64,000 bases of DNA from Streptomyces sp. NBC_01803 (GTDB lineage Bacteria > Actinomycetota > Actinomycetes > Streptomycetales > Streptomycetaceae). A program made the translations under genes and the position numbers. How positions within the stretch are numbered: position 1 is the first letter of the stretch; every line of letters starts with the position of its first letter. The notes beneath the pieces are model-generated. The model did no database searches. It had not been told where the DNA came from and saw only the letters and a program-made list of their open reading frames with translations. Below are positions 1 to 11,318 of the stretch, in pieces. The stretch lies in the NCBI RefSeq assembly GCF_035917415.1, contig NZ_CP109073.1, positions 310,001 to 374,000 of the forward strand, in the 5' to 3' direction.

Positions 1-3000
1 AGACGCGATGACCCTGCGGAGCGCCCCCTCGTCGGCGTCGGCCCCGGCCACGGCAGCTGCCGTGGACACCGGGTGGCCCGGCACCGCCCCGGCGGGCGCC
101 AACTCCGCCCGCAGGTGCTGGATCAGCAGGTCGGGCGTCGGGTAGTCGAAGGCGAGGGTGGCGGGCAGGCGGAGGCCGGTGGTCTTGTTGAGCCGGTTCC
201 GCAGCTCGACGGCGGTCAGGGACCCCAGCCCGAGGTCCTTGAAGCCACGGGTGAGATCGAGCGTGTTGGGGGTGCCGTAGTTGAGCACCGCGGCCACCTG
301 GGCGCGGACGAGGTCGGTGAGGGTCTTCTCCTGTTCGGCCGGGGGGAGTCCGGCCAGCCGCTGGGCGAGGGAGGTGCCGGTGGCCGTGTCCTGGGCGGAG
401 GCGGCGGCGCGGCGGGGACGGCCGGGGCCGGCGAGGGACCGCAGGACGGCCGGCACGTCGGCGCTCTCCCGGCCGTGCAGGGCGGCGAGGTTCCAGTCCA
501 CGGCCACCACGTGCGCGGGGGCGTCCGGCACCAGCGCGGCATCCAACAGCTCCAGCCCTGTCTCGGGCGAGAGGGCCCTCATACCGCTGCGGGCGAACCG
601 CGCTTGGTCCGCTGCCGACAGGTTGGCTGCCATGCCGCCTTCGGCCCAGGGGCCCCAGGCGATGGAAGTGGCCGGCAGTCCCTCACTCCCCCGGCGCTGG
701 GCCAGAGCATCGAGGAAAGCGTTGGCCGCCGCGTAGTTGGCCTGCCCCGCCCCCCCGACCGTGCCCTGGACCGAGGAGAACAACACGAACGCCGAGATAC
801 CCCACTCCCGCGTCAACTCATGAAGATGCCAGGCCGCATCCACCTTCGGACGCAGCACCCCCTCCACCCGCTCCGGCGTCAACGCGGCGAACACACCATC
901 GTCCAGCACACCCGCCGCATGCACCACCGCACCGACCCGCCCACCCGGCGCCAGCGCCAGCGCACCCGCCAACGCCTCACGGTCAGCCACATCACACGCG
1001 ACCACCGACACAGCCGCACCCAACCCACGCAACTCAGCCACCAGCTCCGCCGCACCCGGCGCCTGGGCACCACGCCGACTCAGCAGCAACAGATCCCGCA
1101 CACCACGCTCAGCCACCAGATGCCGGGCCACCACACCACCCAGCGCACCCGAAGCACCAGTCACCACCACCGCGCCCTCACCGAACACGCCCTCACCGAA
1201 CACGCCCTCCCCGGCCCCGCCCACAGGGACACGCTCCAGACGCGGAACCAGCAACCCCTCACCACGCACAGCCGCCTGCGGCTCACCCGAAGCCACCACA
1301 CCCGCCAGCGACACCACATCCACAGGACCCGACCCCCGCGGATCGGCATCCACCACAACCACCCGGTCCGGATTCTCCGTCTGCGCCGACCGCAACAACC
1401 CCCACACCACCGCCTGCGCCAAATCCACCACACCGTCCCGCTCATCCACAGCGACCGCCCCCCGGGTGACCACGACCAGACGCGAACCCGCAAGCCGATC
1501 CTGCGCAAGCCAGGACTGCGTCAGCTCCAGCGCCCAATCCACCAAGGACCGCACACCGGCAGGCACATCCACCCCGCCACTCGCAGGAGCCACCGCCACC
1601 GCGACCCGCGGCACCCCCCCACCGGACTCCACCGACGCGGCCAGCGCCGCCACATCCGCGAAAGCCGTGAGCCCACCACCGCCATCACCACCCAGAAGAA
1701 CCCAGCCCTCCCCGACCACCCCGGGCCCGGCACCACCCGGAACAGCCACCCACTGAAGACGGGTAAGACCACTCCCCACAGAACCCGAAACACGCAACTG
1801 CCCCGGCGTGACCGCCCGCAGCGCCAGCGACTCCACCTCCACCACCGGCTGCCCGGCCGCATCCACCGCACGCAGCGACACCGCATCCACCCCGACCGGC
1901 GCCAGCGTCACCCGCAACACCCCCGCACCCACCGCATACAGCCGCACCCCGCTCCACACGAACGGCAACCGCGTCACACCACCCTCCTCGGGCAGCACAC
2001 CCAGACCAATCGCATGCAACGCCGCATCCAGCAACGCCGGATGCAACCCGAACGACCCCGCCTCCCCAGCCCCCTCCCCACCCAGGACCACCTCGGCGAA
2101 CACCTCACGCCCACGCCGCCACACCGACCGCAACCCCTGAAACACAGGCCCATAACCAAAACCCAGACCCGCCAACACCTCATACCGGCCCACCACATCC
2201 ACCGGCACCGCCCCCACCGGCGGCCACACACCACCACCCACACCAACAAAACCAACAAAACCACCAGAACCACCAGAACCACCAGAACCACCAGAACCAC
2301 CCACAACCAACACCCCAGACGCATGCCGCATCCACTCGGTGTCGGCGCCCGCGCCGCTGGGTCGCGAGTAGATCGCCAGGGCGCGGCGTCCGTCGTCGTC
2401 CGGGGCGTCGAGAACGAGTTGGAGGTCCACGGCCCCGGTGCCGGTCAGGATCAGCGGGGCTTCGAGGGTGAGCTCTTCGAGCAGGTCGTCTCCGGTGTGT
2501 TCGGCGGCGTGGAGGGCGAGTTCGACGAACGCGGTCCCCGGCAGCAACACCGACCCCAAAACAGCGTGATCGGCCAGCCACGGATGCGTCTCCAGCGACA
2601 ACCGCCCGGTCAGCACAAACTCATCACCCCCCGCCACCGCCACCACAGCCGCCAACAGCGGATGACCCGCAACACCCACACCCAACGCGGACGCCGACAC
2701 CGCACCCCCGGCGTCATGCCGCAACCAGAACCGCTCCCGCTCAAACGCGTACGTCGGCAGATCCACCACCGGACCCGCGCCCACCACAGCCGGCCACTCC
2801 ACCCCGACACCACGCGCCCACAACCGGCCCAGCGCCACCACCGCACCAGCCACCTCATCCCCATCACGCAACCCGGGCACGAACTCACCCGCGTCCTCCC
2901 GCGACAGACACCCCGGCCCCAGCCCCGACAACACACCACCAGGACCAAGCTCCAGGAACGTGGTGACCCCGTCCTCCTCCAACGCCCGCACCCCATCGGC

Positions 3001-6000
3001 GAAACGCACCGCCTCCCGCACATGCCCCACCCAGTACTCCGGCGACGACACCTCCCCCACCGACACCAGACCACCCGACACGTTCGACACAAACCCCAAC
3101 CCCGGCTCAGCGAACGACAACCCCGCCACCACCGAACGGAACTCCCCCACCATCCCGTCCATCAACGGCGAATGAAACGCATGACTCACCCGCAACCGCC
3201 GCGTCCGACGCCCCACCCCACGCCACACCCCAGCAACCGCCTCAACACCCTCCTCAACACCCGACACCACCACCGACACAGGACCATTCACCGCCGCGAT
3301 CGCCACCCGCCCCTCCCACGGCACCAGCGACCCGGCAACCTCCTCCTCCGAAGCCTCAATCGCCACCATCGCCCCACCCGGCGGCAACGCCTGCATCAAC
3401 CGACCCCGCGCCGCCACCAGCACACACGCATCCGCAAGAGACAACACCCCCGCCACATGCGCCGCGACAATCTCCCCCACCGAATGACCCGCCACACAAT
3501 CCGGCCGCACACCCCACGAAGCGAACAAACGAAACAAAGCCACCTCAAACGCGAACAACGCCGGCTGCGTCATCCCCGTCTCATCCAGCCCCTCACCCGT
3601 CACCACCGCATCCGAAACCGACACACCCACCAACGGCTCCAGCAACCCGCACACCTCATCAAACGCCTCAGCGAACACCGGGAACCGCTCATACAACTCC
3701 CGGCCCATACCAGCCCGCTGACTGCCCTGCCCCGTAAACAGGAACGCGACCTTCCCACCACTCACCGAACCCTCGGCACCACGCCCGAGCGAACCGCCCG
3801 AAGCCAGCACCGACAACTCCTCCACCACCGCACCCCGACCAGCAGCCACCACCACCGCACGATGCTCAAAAGCCGCCCGCGACACCACCAGCGAACGAGC
3901 AACATCCCCCAACCCCAACCCCGGCCACGCCACCAGATGATCAGCCAACCGCCCCGCCTGCCCCCGAAGCGCGGCCTCGCTCCGCGCCGACACCACGATC
4001 GGCAGCAGACCCTCGTCCGGAGCGGGCTCATCCTGCCCGGACCGCTCCTCGCTCTCCGGTGCCTGTTCGAGAATGATGTGCGCATTGGTGCCACTGATCC
4101 CGAACGAGGACACCCCCGCCCGGCGCCGACGACCACTGTCCGGCCAGCCCACCGACTCCGTCAGCAACCGCACCGCACCCGCTTCCCAATCCACGAACGG
4201 CGACGGCTCATCCACATGCAGGGTCCGCGGCAGCACCCCATGCCGCATCGCCATCACCATCTTGATCACACCACCCACACCGGCCGCGGCCTGCGCATGA
4301 CCGATGTTCGACTTCAACGACCCCAACCACAACGGCCGGTCCCCACCAGAACGCTCCTGCCCATACGTCGCGATCAGCGCCTGCGCCTCGATCGGATCAC
4401 CCAACCGCGTCCCCGTGCCATGTGCCTCCACGGCGTCGACGTCGGCCGGCGACAGGCGTGCGTTGCTCAGGGCGGCGCGGATGACACGCTGCTGAGAAGG
4501 ACCATTCGGAGCCGTCAGACCATTGCTCGCGCCGTCCTGGTTGACCGCGCTGCCGCGCACCACCGCCAGCACCCGATGCCCGTTGCGCACCGCGTCCGAC
4601 AACCGCTCCACCACCAGCACACCCGCACCCTCGGCCCAGCCGGTGCCATCAGCCGACGCCGCGAACGACTTGCACCGCCCATCAGCCGACAACCCACGCT
4701 GCCGCGAGAACTCCACAAACGTCCCCGGCGACGACATCACCGTCACCCCACCGGCCAACGCCAGCGAACACTCACCCCGCCGCAACGCCTGCACCGCCAG
4801 ATGCAACGCCACCAACGACGACGAACACGCCGTATCCACCGTCAACGCCGGCCCCTCAAGACCCAGCACATACGACACCCGCCCCGACAACACACTGGCG
4901 GCGCTACCGACCATGCGGTGGCCTTCGAGTGCTTCGGGAAGCCGGCCCTGGGGCTGTCCCTGACCGTCGTCGTGGAATCCGAACGTTCCGGTGAAGACGC
5001 CGGTGTCGCTGCCGCGCAGCTCACCCGGGTCGATCCCCACCCGCTCCAACGCCTCCCACGACACCTCCAGCATCAACCGCTGCTGCGGATCCATCCCCAA
5101 CGCCTCACGCGGTGAGATCCCGAAAAACTCCGCATCGAACTCCGCCGCCCCATGCAGGAACCCACCCTCACGCGTATACGACGACCCCGACCGCTCCGGA
5201 TCAGGATCGAACAACCGCTCAAGATCCCAACCCCGATCCACCGGAAACCCCGAAACCCCGTCCGCACCCGAGGCCACCAGATCCCACAACCCCTCCGGCG
5301 ACTCCACACCACCCGGAAAACGACACCCCATCCCCACGATCGCCACCGGCTCGTCGTCGGAGGCCGAGAGCGTGGCGGACCGGTCGGTGTCGGTGTCGCC
5401 GCCGAGGGCCAGGCCGGTGAGGTAGTCGATCACGGCCTCGGCCGACGGGTGATCGAAGACGAGGGTGGCCGGCAGGTCGAGGCCGGTGGCCTCGCCGAGC
5501 CGGTCGCAGAGTTCGACCCCCATGAGGGAGTCGAAACCGAGGTCCTTGAAGGACCGGGTGGTGTCGAGCGTGCCGGGGGCCTCGTGTTCGAGAACGGCCG
5601 CCACCTGGGCCCGGACCAGGTCCCGGAACGCCGCCACCTCCTCGGCCCGCGAACGCCGCGCGGGGGCGGGGGTGGTCTCCGGCGCGGGAGTCGGCACGGT
5701 CTCCGGGGCGGTCGCGCGAGCCGGCCGCTCGATGGGCTGCGGCGTGAACAAGGTGCCGTCCCGCAGGGCGAGTTCCGGTTCGTCGGCGGTGATGGCGAGG
5801 CGTAGGTTCCGCAGCGAACCGCGTGCGTCGTTCAGGTCGAGGAGGGTCACGCGCCCCGGCCACTCCGCCTGGATGGGCCGCACGGCGGACCATACGGCGG
5901 CCGACACGGGGTCGGACGGCTCGGCGCCGGGGTCGGTGGCGACGGCGTCATGGGTGACCAGGACCAGCCGGGAGCCGCGGAACCGGTCGTCGGCGAGCCA

Positions 6001-8985
6001 GGCCCACACCAGGGCCCGGACCCCCGCGAGCGTGGCGCCGAGGCGGTCCGGCCCGTCCTCGACGCGCGGGTGGGCGCACACCACGTCCGGGGCCTGGCGG
6101 CCGGAGCGCAGCGCGCCGGTCAACGCGGCGAGGCCGGGGTGGTGCTCCACACCGCTGTCGGCGGTGGTGAGCGCGGCGCCGAGGCCGAGCGGGTCGGGGC
6201 CGAGCACGGTGCAACGGCCAGGTCGTTCGTTGTCCGGTCCGGGTACGGACAGGGGGGTCCAGGTCCGCGGCTCGTGGACGGACAGCGGCGGGGCGCTCGC
6301 GGTTCCGGTCGCCGGGGTGCGCAGCCAGAAGGGCCGGCGCTGGAAGGCGTAGCCGGGCAGGGGCACGCGACGGCCGCCGTGGAGGGCGGGGTACCGCTCC
6401 CAGTCCACGGGGACGCCACGGACATACAGTTCGGCCAGAGCGCCCAGCAGGGTCCGTTCCTCGGACCGGTTGGCCCGGATCGCGGGAACGAGGCGGGTTC
6501 CGTCGCCGGTGACGCTGGCACGGGCCATGGAGGTGAGCACAGCGTCGGGGCCCAGCTCCAGGAACGTGGTGACCCCGTCCTCCTCCAACGCCCGCACCCC
6601 ATCGGCGAAACGCACCGCCTCCCGCACATGCCCCACCCAGTACTCCGGCGACGACACCTCCCCCACCGACACCAGACCACCCGACACGTTCGACACAAAC
6701 CCCAACCCCGGCTCAGCGAACGACAACCCCGCCACCACCGAACGGAACTCCCCCACCATCCCGTCCATCAACGGCGAATGAAACGCATGACTCACCCGCA
6801 ACCGCCGCGTCCGACGCCCCACCCCACGCCACACCCCAGCAACCGCCTCAACACCCTCCTCAACACCCGACACCACCACCGACACAGGACCATTCACCGC
6901 CGCGATCGCCACCCGCCCCTCCCACGGCACCAGCGACCCGGCAACCTCCTCCTCCGAAGCCTCAATCGCCACCATCGCCCCACCCGGCGGCAACGCCTGC
7001 ATCAACCGACCCCGCGCCGCCACCAGCACACACGCATCCGCAAGAGACAACACCCCCGCCACATGCGCCGCGACAATCTCCCCCACCGAATGACCCGCCA
7101 CACAATCCGGCCGCACACCCCACGAAGCGAACAAACGAAACAAAGCCACCTCAAACGCGAACAACGCCGGCTGCGTCATCCCCGTCTCATCCAGCCCCTC
7201 ACCCGTCACCACCGCATCCGAAACCGACACACCCACCAACGGCTCCAGCAACCCGCACACCTCATCAAACGCCTCAGCGAACACCGGGAACCGCTCATAC
7301 AACTCCCGGCCCATACCAGCCCGCTGACTGCCCTGACCCGTAAACAGGAACGCGACCTTCCCACCACTCACCGAACCCTCGGCACCACGCCCGAGCGAAC
7401 CGCCCGAAGCCAGCACCGACAACTCCTCCACCACCGCACCCCGACCAGAAGCCACCACCACCGCACGATGCTCAAAAGCCGCCCGCGACACCACCAGCGA
7501 ACGAGCAACATCCCCCAACCCCAACCCCGGCCACGCCACCAGATGATCAGCCAACCGCCCCGCCTGCCCCCGAAGCGCGGCCTCGCTCCGCGCCGACACC
7601 ACGATCGGAAAAACGACGTCCGTGGGCTCAACGGGGGCGTCGGAAACCCCGGCCACGGGGGCAGCCGGGGTCCAGTCCGACAACACCAGATGGCAGTTGG
7701 TGCCGCCCATGCCGAACGAGGACACCCCGGCGAGGATCGGTTCGGGCGCGGCGGCCAGGGGCCGGACGGCGTCGTTGACGTCCAGCCGCAGCGTCTCCAG
7801 CGGGATGCGGGGGTTGGGGGTGCGGTAGTTGAGGCTGGGGACGAGGGTGCGGTGTTCCACACAGAGCACCGTCTTGATGAGTCCGGCGATGCCGGCCGCG
7901 CCCTCCAGGTGTCCGATGTTGGTCTTCACCGAGCCGACCCGCAGCGGGTCGCCCGGGGCACGGCGGTCGCCGCCGAGGACGGCGCCGAGGGCCGCCGCCT
8001 CCACGGGGTCGCCCACGGGGGTGCCGGTGCCGTGGAGTTCGACGTAGTGGACGGAGCTGGGGTCCACGCCGGCGCGCTGGTAGGCCAGGCGCAGGACGTC
8101 TTCCTGGCCCGCGGTGCGGGGCGCGGTGAGCGCGTCGCCACGGCCGTCGTTGTTCACGGCGCCGCCGCGGATGACGCACCGGATCGGGTCGCCGTCCGCG
8201 AGGGCCTGGCGCAGTGTCTTGAGGACGACGACGCCGCCGCCCTCGCCGCGGACGTAGCCGTTGGCGCGCGCGTCGAACGTGTAGGCGCGGCCCTCGGGTG
8301 AGAGGGCTCCGAACTTCTCGCCGAGGTGGAAGCCGTCGGGCAGCAGGTTGAGGCTGACACCGCCGGCGAGCGCGGCGGTGGTCTCGCCCTTGAGCAGGCT
8401 TTCGCAGGCGAGGTGGACCGCGACCAGGGAGGAGGACTGTCCCGTGTCCACGACGAGGCTGGGGCCGTTCAGGCCGAGGACGTAGGAGACGCGGTTGGCG
8501 ATGACGCCCCGGCTGACGCCGGCGAGGGTGCTGTGGCCGATCGCGTCGGGGCCGCCGTCATGGGCGAGGGTGGCGTAGTCGTCCCAGATGGCGCCGAGGA
8601 AGACACCGGTCCGGCTGTCGCGCAGCGTCGCGGGAAGGAGGCCGGCGTCTTCGAGGGCCTCCCAGGCCAGTTCCAGCGCGAGTCGCTGCTGCGGGTCCAT
8701 CGCCGCCGCCTCGCGCGGTGAGATGCCGAAGAACTCCGGGTCGAACCGGTCGACGTGGTCGAGGAATCCGCCCCTGAGCCGGGTGCCGGAGGCCAGCAGG
8801 CCGGCGCGGTCGGCCGGGGGGGCGGAGAGCGCGTCGCGCCCCTCCTTGAGAAGGCCCCAGAATTCTCCGGGGGTCGCCGCTCCGGGCAGTCGGCACGAAA
8901 GGCCGACGACCGCTATGCCCTCGCCCGTGGCGTCGTCGGCGGGCAGGTGGTGCTCTCGCTTTTCGGCGGCGGATTCGGCGGACAT
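1..8985 (-). CDS. Modular type I polyketide synthase: KSQ loading module plus one KS-AT-DH-KR-ACP module (3' end cut by window edge)
   Basis: Open for 2,995 codons from ATG at 8985 (AGGAG upstream) to base 1 without a stop. Approximate domains: KSQ 8920-7690 (DTGQSSS; Gln183 at 8437-8439 replaces the catalytic Cys), AT 7365-6460 (GHSVGE, HAFHS, malonyl type), a KR structural relic 6240-5700, ACP 5640-5420 (GFDSL, Ser1153). Then KS 5345-4065 (DTACSSS, Cys1387; HGTGT; KSNIGH), a second malonyl-type AT 3755-2850, DH 2690-1950 ([10 protein letters not shown] and [11 protein letters not shown]), KR 1790-640 ([12 protein letters not shown] motif of B-type KRs, NYAAAN), ACP 370-115 (GLGSL, Ser2922). 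No ER. The last visible residues (ALRRVIAS) resemble the start of a C-terminal docking region, so the true end is probably close. Known family logic: KSQ decarboxylates malonyl-ACP to an acetyl starter, and module 1 would yield a but-2-enoyl chain. Last gene of the CCR/dehydrogenase operon. Confidence 0.96.
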   Translation of the reverse strand, partial: MSAESAAEKREHHLPADDATGEGIAVVGLSCRLPGAATPGEFWGLLKEGRDALSAPPADRAGLLASGTRLRGGFLDHVDRFDPEFFGISPREAAAMDPQQRLALELAWEALEDAGLLPATLRDSRTGVFLGAIWDDYATLAHDGGPDAIGHSTLAGVSRGVIANRVSYVLGLNGPSLVVDTGQSSSLVAVHLACESLLKGETTAALAGGVSLNLLPDGFHLGEKFGALSPEGRAYTFDARANGYVRGEGGGVVVLKTLRQALADGDPIRCVIRGGAVNNDGRGDALTAPRTAGQEDVLRLAYQRAGVDPSSVHYVELHGTGTPVGDPVEAAALGAVLGGDRRAPGDPLRVGSVKTNIGHLEGAAGIAGLIKTVLCVEHRTLVPSLNYRTPNPRIPLETLRLDVNDAVRPLAAAPEPILAGVSSFGMGGTNCHLVLSDWTPAAPVAGVSDAPVEPTDVVFPIVVSARSEAALRGQAGRLADHLVAWPGLGLGDVARSLVVSRAAFEHRAVVVASGRGAVVEELSVLASGGSLGRGAEGSVSGGKVAFLFTGQGSQRAGMGRELYERFPVFAEAFDEVCGLLEPLVGVSVSDAVVTGEGLDETGMTQPALFAFEVALFRLFASWGVRPDCVAGHSVGEIVAAHVAGVLSLADACVLVAARGRLMQALPPGGAMVAIEASEEEVAGSLVPWEGRVAIAAVNGPVSVVVSGVEEGVEAVAGVWRGVGRRTRRLRVSHAFHSPLMDGMVGEFRSVVAGLSFAEPGLGFVSNVSGGLVSVGEVSSPEYWVGHVREAVRFADGVRALEEDGVTTFLELGPDAVLTSMARASVTGDGTRLVPAIRANRSEERTLLGALAELYVRGVPVDWERYPALHGGRRVPLPGYAFQRRPFWLRTPATGTASAPPLSVHEPRTWTPLSVPGPDNERPGRCTVLGPDPLGLGAALTTADSGVEHHPGLAALTGALRSGRQAPDVVCAHPRVEDGPDRLGATLAGVRALVWAWLADDRFRGSRLVLVTHDAVATDPGAEPSDPVSAAVWSAVRPIQAEWPGRVTLLDLNDARGSLRNLRLAITADEPELALRDGTLFTPQPIERPARATAPETVPTPAPETTPAPARRSRAEEVAAFRDLVRAQVAAVLEHEAPGTLDTTRSFKDLGFDSLMGVELCDRLGEATGLDLPATLVFDHPSAEAVIDYLTGLALGGDTDTDRSATLSASDDEPVAIVGMGCRFPGGVESPEGLWDLVASGADGVSGFPVDRGWDLERLFDPDPERSGSSYTREGGFLHGAAEFDAEFFGISPREALGMDPQQRLMLEVSWEALERVGIDPGELRGSDTGVFTGTFGFHDDGQGQPQGRLPEALEGHRMVGSAASVLSGRVSYVLGLEGPALTVDTACSSSLVALHLAVQALRRGECSLALAGGVTVMSSPGTFVEFSRQRGLSADGRCKSFAASADGTGWAEGAGVLVVERLSDAVRNGHRVLAVVRGSAVNQDGASNGLTAPNGPSQQRVIRAALSNARLSPADVDAVEAHGTGTRLGDPIEAQALIATYGQERSGGDRPLWLGSLKSNIGHAQAAAGVGGVIKMVMAMRHGVLPRTLHVDEPSPFVDWEAGAVRLLTESVGWPDSGRRRRAGVSSFGISGTNAHIILEQAPESEERSGQDEPAPDEGLLPIVVSARSEAALRGQAGRLADHLVAWPGLGLGDVARSLVVSRAAFEHRAVVVAAGRGAVVEELSVLASGGSLGRGAEGSVSGGKVAFLFTGQGSQRAGMGRELYERFPVFAEAFDEVCGLLEPLVGVSVSDAVVTGEGLDETGMTQPALFAFEVALFRLFASWGVRPDCVAGHSVGEIVAAHVAGVLSLADACVLVAARGRLMQALPPGGAMVAIEASEEEVAGSLVPWEGRVAIAAVNGPVSVVVSGVEEGVEAVAGVWRGVGRRTRRLRVSHAFHSPLMDGMVGEFRSVVAGLSFAEPGLGFVSNVSGGLVSVGEVSSPEYWVGHVREAVRFADGVRALEEDGVTTFLELGPGGVLSGLGPGCLSREDAGEFVPGLRDGDEVAGAVVALGRLWARGVGVEWPAVVGAGPVVDLPTYAFERERFWLRHDAGGAVSASALGVGVAGHPLLAAVVAVAGGDEFVLTGRLSLETHPWLADHAVLGSVLLPGTAFVELALHAAEHTGDDLLEELTLEAPLILTGTGAVDLQLVLDAPDDDGRRALAIYSRPSGAGADTEWMRHASGVLVVGGSGGSGGSGGSGGFVGFVGVGGGVWPPVGAVPVDVVGRYEVLAGLGFGYGPVFQGLRSVWRRGREVFAEVVLGGEGAGEAGSFGLHPALLDAALHAIGLGVLPEEGGVTRLPFVWSGVRLYAVGAGVLRVTLAPVGVDAVSLRAVDAAGQPVVEVESLALRAVTPGQLRVSGSVGSGLTRLQWVAVPGGAGPGVVGEGWVLLGGDGGGGLTAFADVAALAASVESGGGVPRVAVAVAPASGGVDVPAGVRSLVDWALELTQSWLAQDRLAGSRLVVVTRGAVAVDERDGVVDLAQAVVWGLLRSAQTENPDRVVVVDADPRGSGPVDVVSLAGVVASGEPQAAVRGEGLLVPRLERVPVGGAGEGVFGEGVFGEGAVVVTGASGALGGVVARHLVAERGVRDLLLLSRRGAQAPGAAELVAELRGLGAAVSVVACDVADREALAGALALAPGGRVGAVVHAAGVLDDGVFAALTPERVEGVLRPKVDAAWHLHELTREWGISAFVLFSSVQGTVGGAGQANYAAANAFLDALAQRRGSEGLPATSIAWGPWAEGGMAANLSAADQARFARSGMRALSPETGLELLDAALVPDAPAHVVAVDWNLAALHGRESADVPAVLRSLAGPGRPRRAAASAQDTATGTSLAQRLAGLPPAEQEKTLTDLVRAQVAAVLNYGTPNTLDLTRGFKDLGLGSLTAVELRNRLNKTTGLRLPATLAFDYPTPDLLIQHLRAELAPAGAVPGHPVSTAAAVAGADADEGALRRVIAS
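2259..2302 (-). repeat. Nine-base tandem repeat coding a Gly-Gly-Ser linker within the DH domain
   Basis: The nine-base unit CCACCAGAA (plus strand) is repeated about four times in phase with the reading frame. It encodes [14 protein letters not shown] between the two halves of the module 1 DH domain. The surrounding [10 protein letters not shown] residues extend the low-complexity loop. Confidence 0.85.
2948..4002 (-). repeat. Copy A of a 1.05-kb near-perfect direct repeat (module 1 KS-AT linker and AT)
   Basis: This stretch matches 6554-7608 with a constant offset of 3,606 bases. Only a few single-base differences were found by eye (for example near 3729 and 3843). It encodes the KS-AT linker and most of the malonyl-specific AT. 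Outside the block the two modules diverge quickly. Confidence 0.9.
6554..7608 (-). repeat. Copy B of the 1.05-kb near-perfect direct repeat (loading-module AT)
   Basis: Second copy of the 2948-4002 block, lying in the loading module. Near identity that includes third codon positions points to recent duplication or gene conversion rather than only selection on the protein. Confidence 0.9.
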
Positions 8986-9093
8986 CCTGCTCCTCTTCCT
9001 CTGCACGCGCGGATGGGCCCGGCGCGTGCGCGTCATGCTGGGAATTGCGGTGCGGTGGACGGCGGTTCCGGCGGTGGGTGGCCCGGCCTGCCG

Positions 9094-9969
9094 TCACGCG
9101 TACCGGTAGAAGCCCCGGCCGTTCTTCTTGCCGTGCAGACCGGCCTCGACCATGCGCAGCAGCAGCGGTGGTGGCGCGTAATGGGGTTCGAGAAATTCCT
9201 CGTACAGGGCCTCGGCGACGGCGGCCACCGTGTCGAGCCCGAGGAGGTCGGTGAGTTTCAGCGGACCGATCGGGTGGGCGCAGCCCAACTCCATCCCCTT
9301 GTCGATGACTTCGGGTGTGGCGAAGCCGGATTCGACCATTCTGACGGCGGAGAGAAGGAAGGGGATGAAGAGCGCGTTGACGACGAATCCGCCGCGGTCG
9401 CTCGCCCGGATGACCTTCTTGCCGAGGACCCGTGCGGAGAAGTCGGCGGCCCGGTCGCTGACGGCGGGGTCGGTGGCGAGCGAGCTGATCAGTTCCACGA
9501 GGGGGTTGGCGGGTACCGGGCTGAAGAAGTGGGTGCCGACGACGTGGTCGGCGCGATCGGTAGCGCGCCCCAGGCGCATGATCGGGATCGACGAGGTGTT
9601 GGAGGCCAGGATGGCGTCGGGGTCTTCGACGATCCGGTCGAGGGCGGCGAAGAGCTCCACTTTCCTGGGTTCATCCTCGCGGATGCTCTCGATCACCAGG
9701 TGCCGGTCGGCCAGGTCCTTGAGGTCCTCGGTGAAGGAGATGCGCTCCATGGCCTCGCCGCGCGCGGCGTCGGTGATCCGGCCCTTGGCGACGGATCGCC
9801 CGAGCGAGGCGACGATCCGTTCCCGGCCCGCTTCCCGGGCGGCGGGCCGGGATACGACGACGGTCACCTCGAGTCCGGCGACCGCGCACACCTCGGCGAT
9901 GCCGGAGCCCATGAGCCCGCATCCGACGACGCCGACGCGGGTGATGTCCCCGTGGTCCGTGGTCGTCAT
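9094..9969 (-). CDS. 3-hydroxyacyl-CoA (3-hydroxybutyryl-CoA) dehydrogenase
   Basis: 291 aa, full length for the short single-domain family. It has an N-terminal Rossmann motif (GCGLMGSGI, about residues 16-24), the VIES segment, the NTSS segment and the catalytic His in GTHFFSPVP. The C-terminal domain ends in a family-typical GRGFYRYA. Members of this family interconvert acetoacetyl-CoA and 3-hydroxybutyryl-CoA with NAD(P)H in the cytoplasm. Its ATG overlaps the stop of the upstream carboxylase/reductase gene (TGATG), so the two are probably translationally coupled, and the PKS starts about 108 bases downstream. Inference: it helps make the enoyl-CoA used to form an alkylmalonyl-CoA extender. 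Substrate chain length is unknown. Confidence 0.93.
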   Translation of the reverse strand: MTTTDHGDITRVGVVGCGLMGSGIAEVCAVAGLEVTVVVSRPAAREAGRERIVASLGRSVAKGRITDAARGEAMERISFTEDLKDLADRHLVIESIREDEPRKVELFAALDRIVEDPDAILASNTSSIPIMRLGRATDRADHVVGTHFFSPVPANPLVELISSLATDPAVSDRAADFSARVLGKKVIRASDRGGFVVNALFIPFLLSAVRMVESGFATPEVIDKGMELGCAHPIGPLKLTDLLGLDTVAAVAEALYEEFLEPHYAPPPLLLRMVEAGLHGKKNGRGFYRYA

Positions 9970-11318
9970 CAGGCGGCCACGCTCGCTTCGAGCCGCATGC
10001 GGCTGAGCCGCTCCTCACCGATCCGGGCGCGCAGGGCGGGGTCGGTGACGCCGAGGCCGGGTTCGGGGGCGAGCGAGAGCACGCCGACCTTGCCGTGGTG
10101 CCGGTTGAGCTGGACCAGCCGGGTGGCCTCCGCGACCTCGTCGAGGGGGAAGACCGACGAGAGGACCGGGTTGAGGTGCCCGAGCTGGACGAGGCGGTTG
10201 CACTCGGCCTGTTCCTGATAGTTGGCCGCGTGGCTGCCGATGATGCGCTTGAGGTTCATCCACAGGTAGCGGTTGTCGTACTGGTGCTGATATCCGGTAC
10301 TGGAGCCGCAGGTGATGATGGTGCCGCCGCGGCGGGCGACGAAGACGGAGATACCGAACGTGGCGCGTCCGTTGTTGTCGAAGACGATGTGCGGGTCCTC
10401 GCCGACCTCACGGCGGATGACGCGGCCCAGCCGCTTGCCCTGCTCGATGATGTCCTGCGGCGTCGGCGGCCCGTCGTTGTGGCCCAGTCCGATCTCGGTG
10501 CGGTTGATCACGACATCGCAGCCCATGTCGCGCAGCACCCGGGCCTTGGCCTCCGAGCTGACGACCCCGACGGCGATGCCGCCGCCGTTCTTCACCAGCT
10601 GCACGGCGAAGGCCCCGAGGCCGCCGGTGGCGCCCCAGATGAGGACGACGTCGCCCTGCTTCATGCGGGCGCCGCGGTCGCTGGCGAGCATCCGGTAGGC
10701 GGTGCCGGCGCACAGCGGGATGCTGGCGGCTTCCTCCCATGTGAGGTGGGCGGGTTTGGGCAGGAGCTGGCTGGCGCGGACCACGGTGTAGTGGGCGAGG
10801 CCGCCGAAGTTCGTCTCGAAGCCCCAGGCGCGCTGCTCGGTGCCGAGCATGCCGTCGGCGTGGGTGGCCGGCTCCTGGTCGTCCACCTGGACGGGATTGA
10901 GGACGACGCGGTCGCCGATGCGCCAGCGCCGCACTCCGGCGCCGGCGCGCACGATGACGCCCGAGCCGTCCGAGCCGAGGACGTGGAAGGGCTGGTCGTG
11001 ACGGGTGGCGAAGCCGCCCGTGGCAGCCAGCCGCTTGAGGAAGTTGAACGTCGGCAGGGGTTCGAAGGTCGCGGACCAGACGGTGTTGTAGTTGATGGCG
11101 CTGGCCATGACCGCGACCAGCACCTCGTCGGGGGCCAGCTCGGGCATGGGGACCGCGCCGATCCGGAGGGACTTGCGGACGTCCTTGTCCGTCACGCCCT
11201 TGAACATCTCGGTGTCTTCGGCGCGGATATGGGCGGCCGTGTAGTGGGCGGGCACCTTTTCCCGCGCCAGCTCTTCGGGCGTCGCGCCCGAGACAACCGC
11301 TTCGGCCAGAGAATCCAT
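9969..11318 (-). CDS. ccr: Crotonyl-CoA carboxylase/reductase family enzyme
   Basis: 449 aa from ATG 11318, preceded by GGAGAGGG; an in-frame start further upstream has no better ribosome site. The family uses NADPH and CO2 to turn a 2-enoyl-CoA into an alkylmalonyl-CoA. The CO2-binding residues known from the family are visible: Asn in INYNTVW, Phe-Glu in WGFETNFGG and His in GSHAANY. The NADPH fold motif is IWGATGGLG. Most members read GSHFANY, so the Phe after the His is Ala here, which could widen the acyl pocket. First gene of the operon with the dehydrogenase and PKS. Inference: it makes ethylmalonyl-CoA or a longer extender for PKS modules outside this window, since both ATs seen here are malonyl type. 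Confidence 0.95.
   Translation of the reverse strand: MDSLAEAVVSGATPEELAREKVPAHYTAAHIRAEDTEMFKGVTDKDVRKSLRIGAVPMPELAPDEVLVAVMASAINYNTVWSATFEPLPTFNFLKRLAATGGFATRHDQPFHVLGSDGSGVIVRAGAGVRRWRIGDRVVLNPVQVDDQEPATHADGMLGTEQRAWGFETNFGGLAHYTVVRASQLLPKPAHLTWEEAASIPLCAGTAYRMLASDRGARMKQGDVVLIWGATGGLGAFAVQLVKNGGGIAVGVVSSEAKARVLRDMGCDVVINRTEIGLGHNDGPPTPQDIIEQGKRLGRVIRREVGEDPHIVFDNNGRATFGISVFVARRGGTIITCGSSTGYQHQYDNRYLWMNLKRIIGSHAANYQEQAECNRLVQLGHLNPVLSSVFPLDEVAEATRLVQLNRHHGKVGVLSLAPEPGLGVTDPALRARIGEERLSRMRLEASVAA

Noticed and set aside
73..5115. Very long plus-strand open frame (1,680 codons) rich in Arg, His, Pro and Thr
   Set aside because: It is the antisense shadow of the PKS gene. The minus strand encodes complete KS, AT, DH, KR and ACP motifs, while this frame has no domain and an implausible composition.
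5950..8301. Second long plus-strand open frame opposite the PKS loading module
   Set aside because: Same cause: high third-position G/C creates open antisense frames, and part of it simply repeats the first shadow because of the AT repeat.
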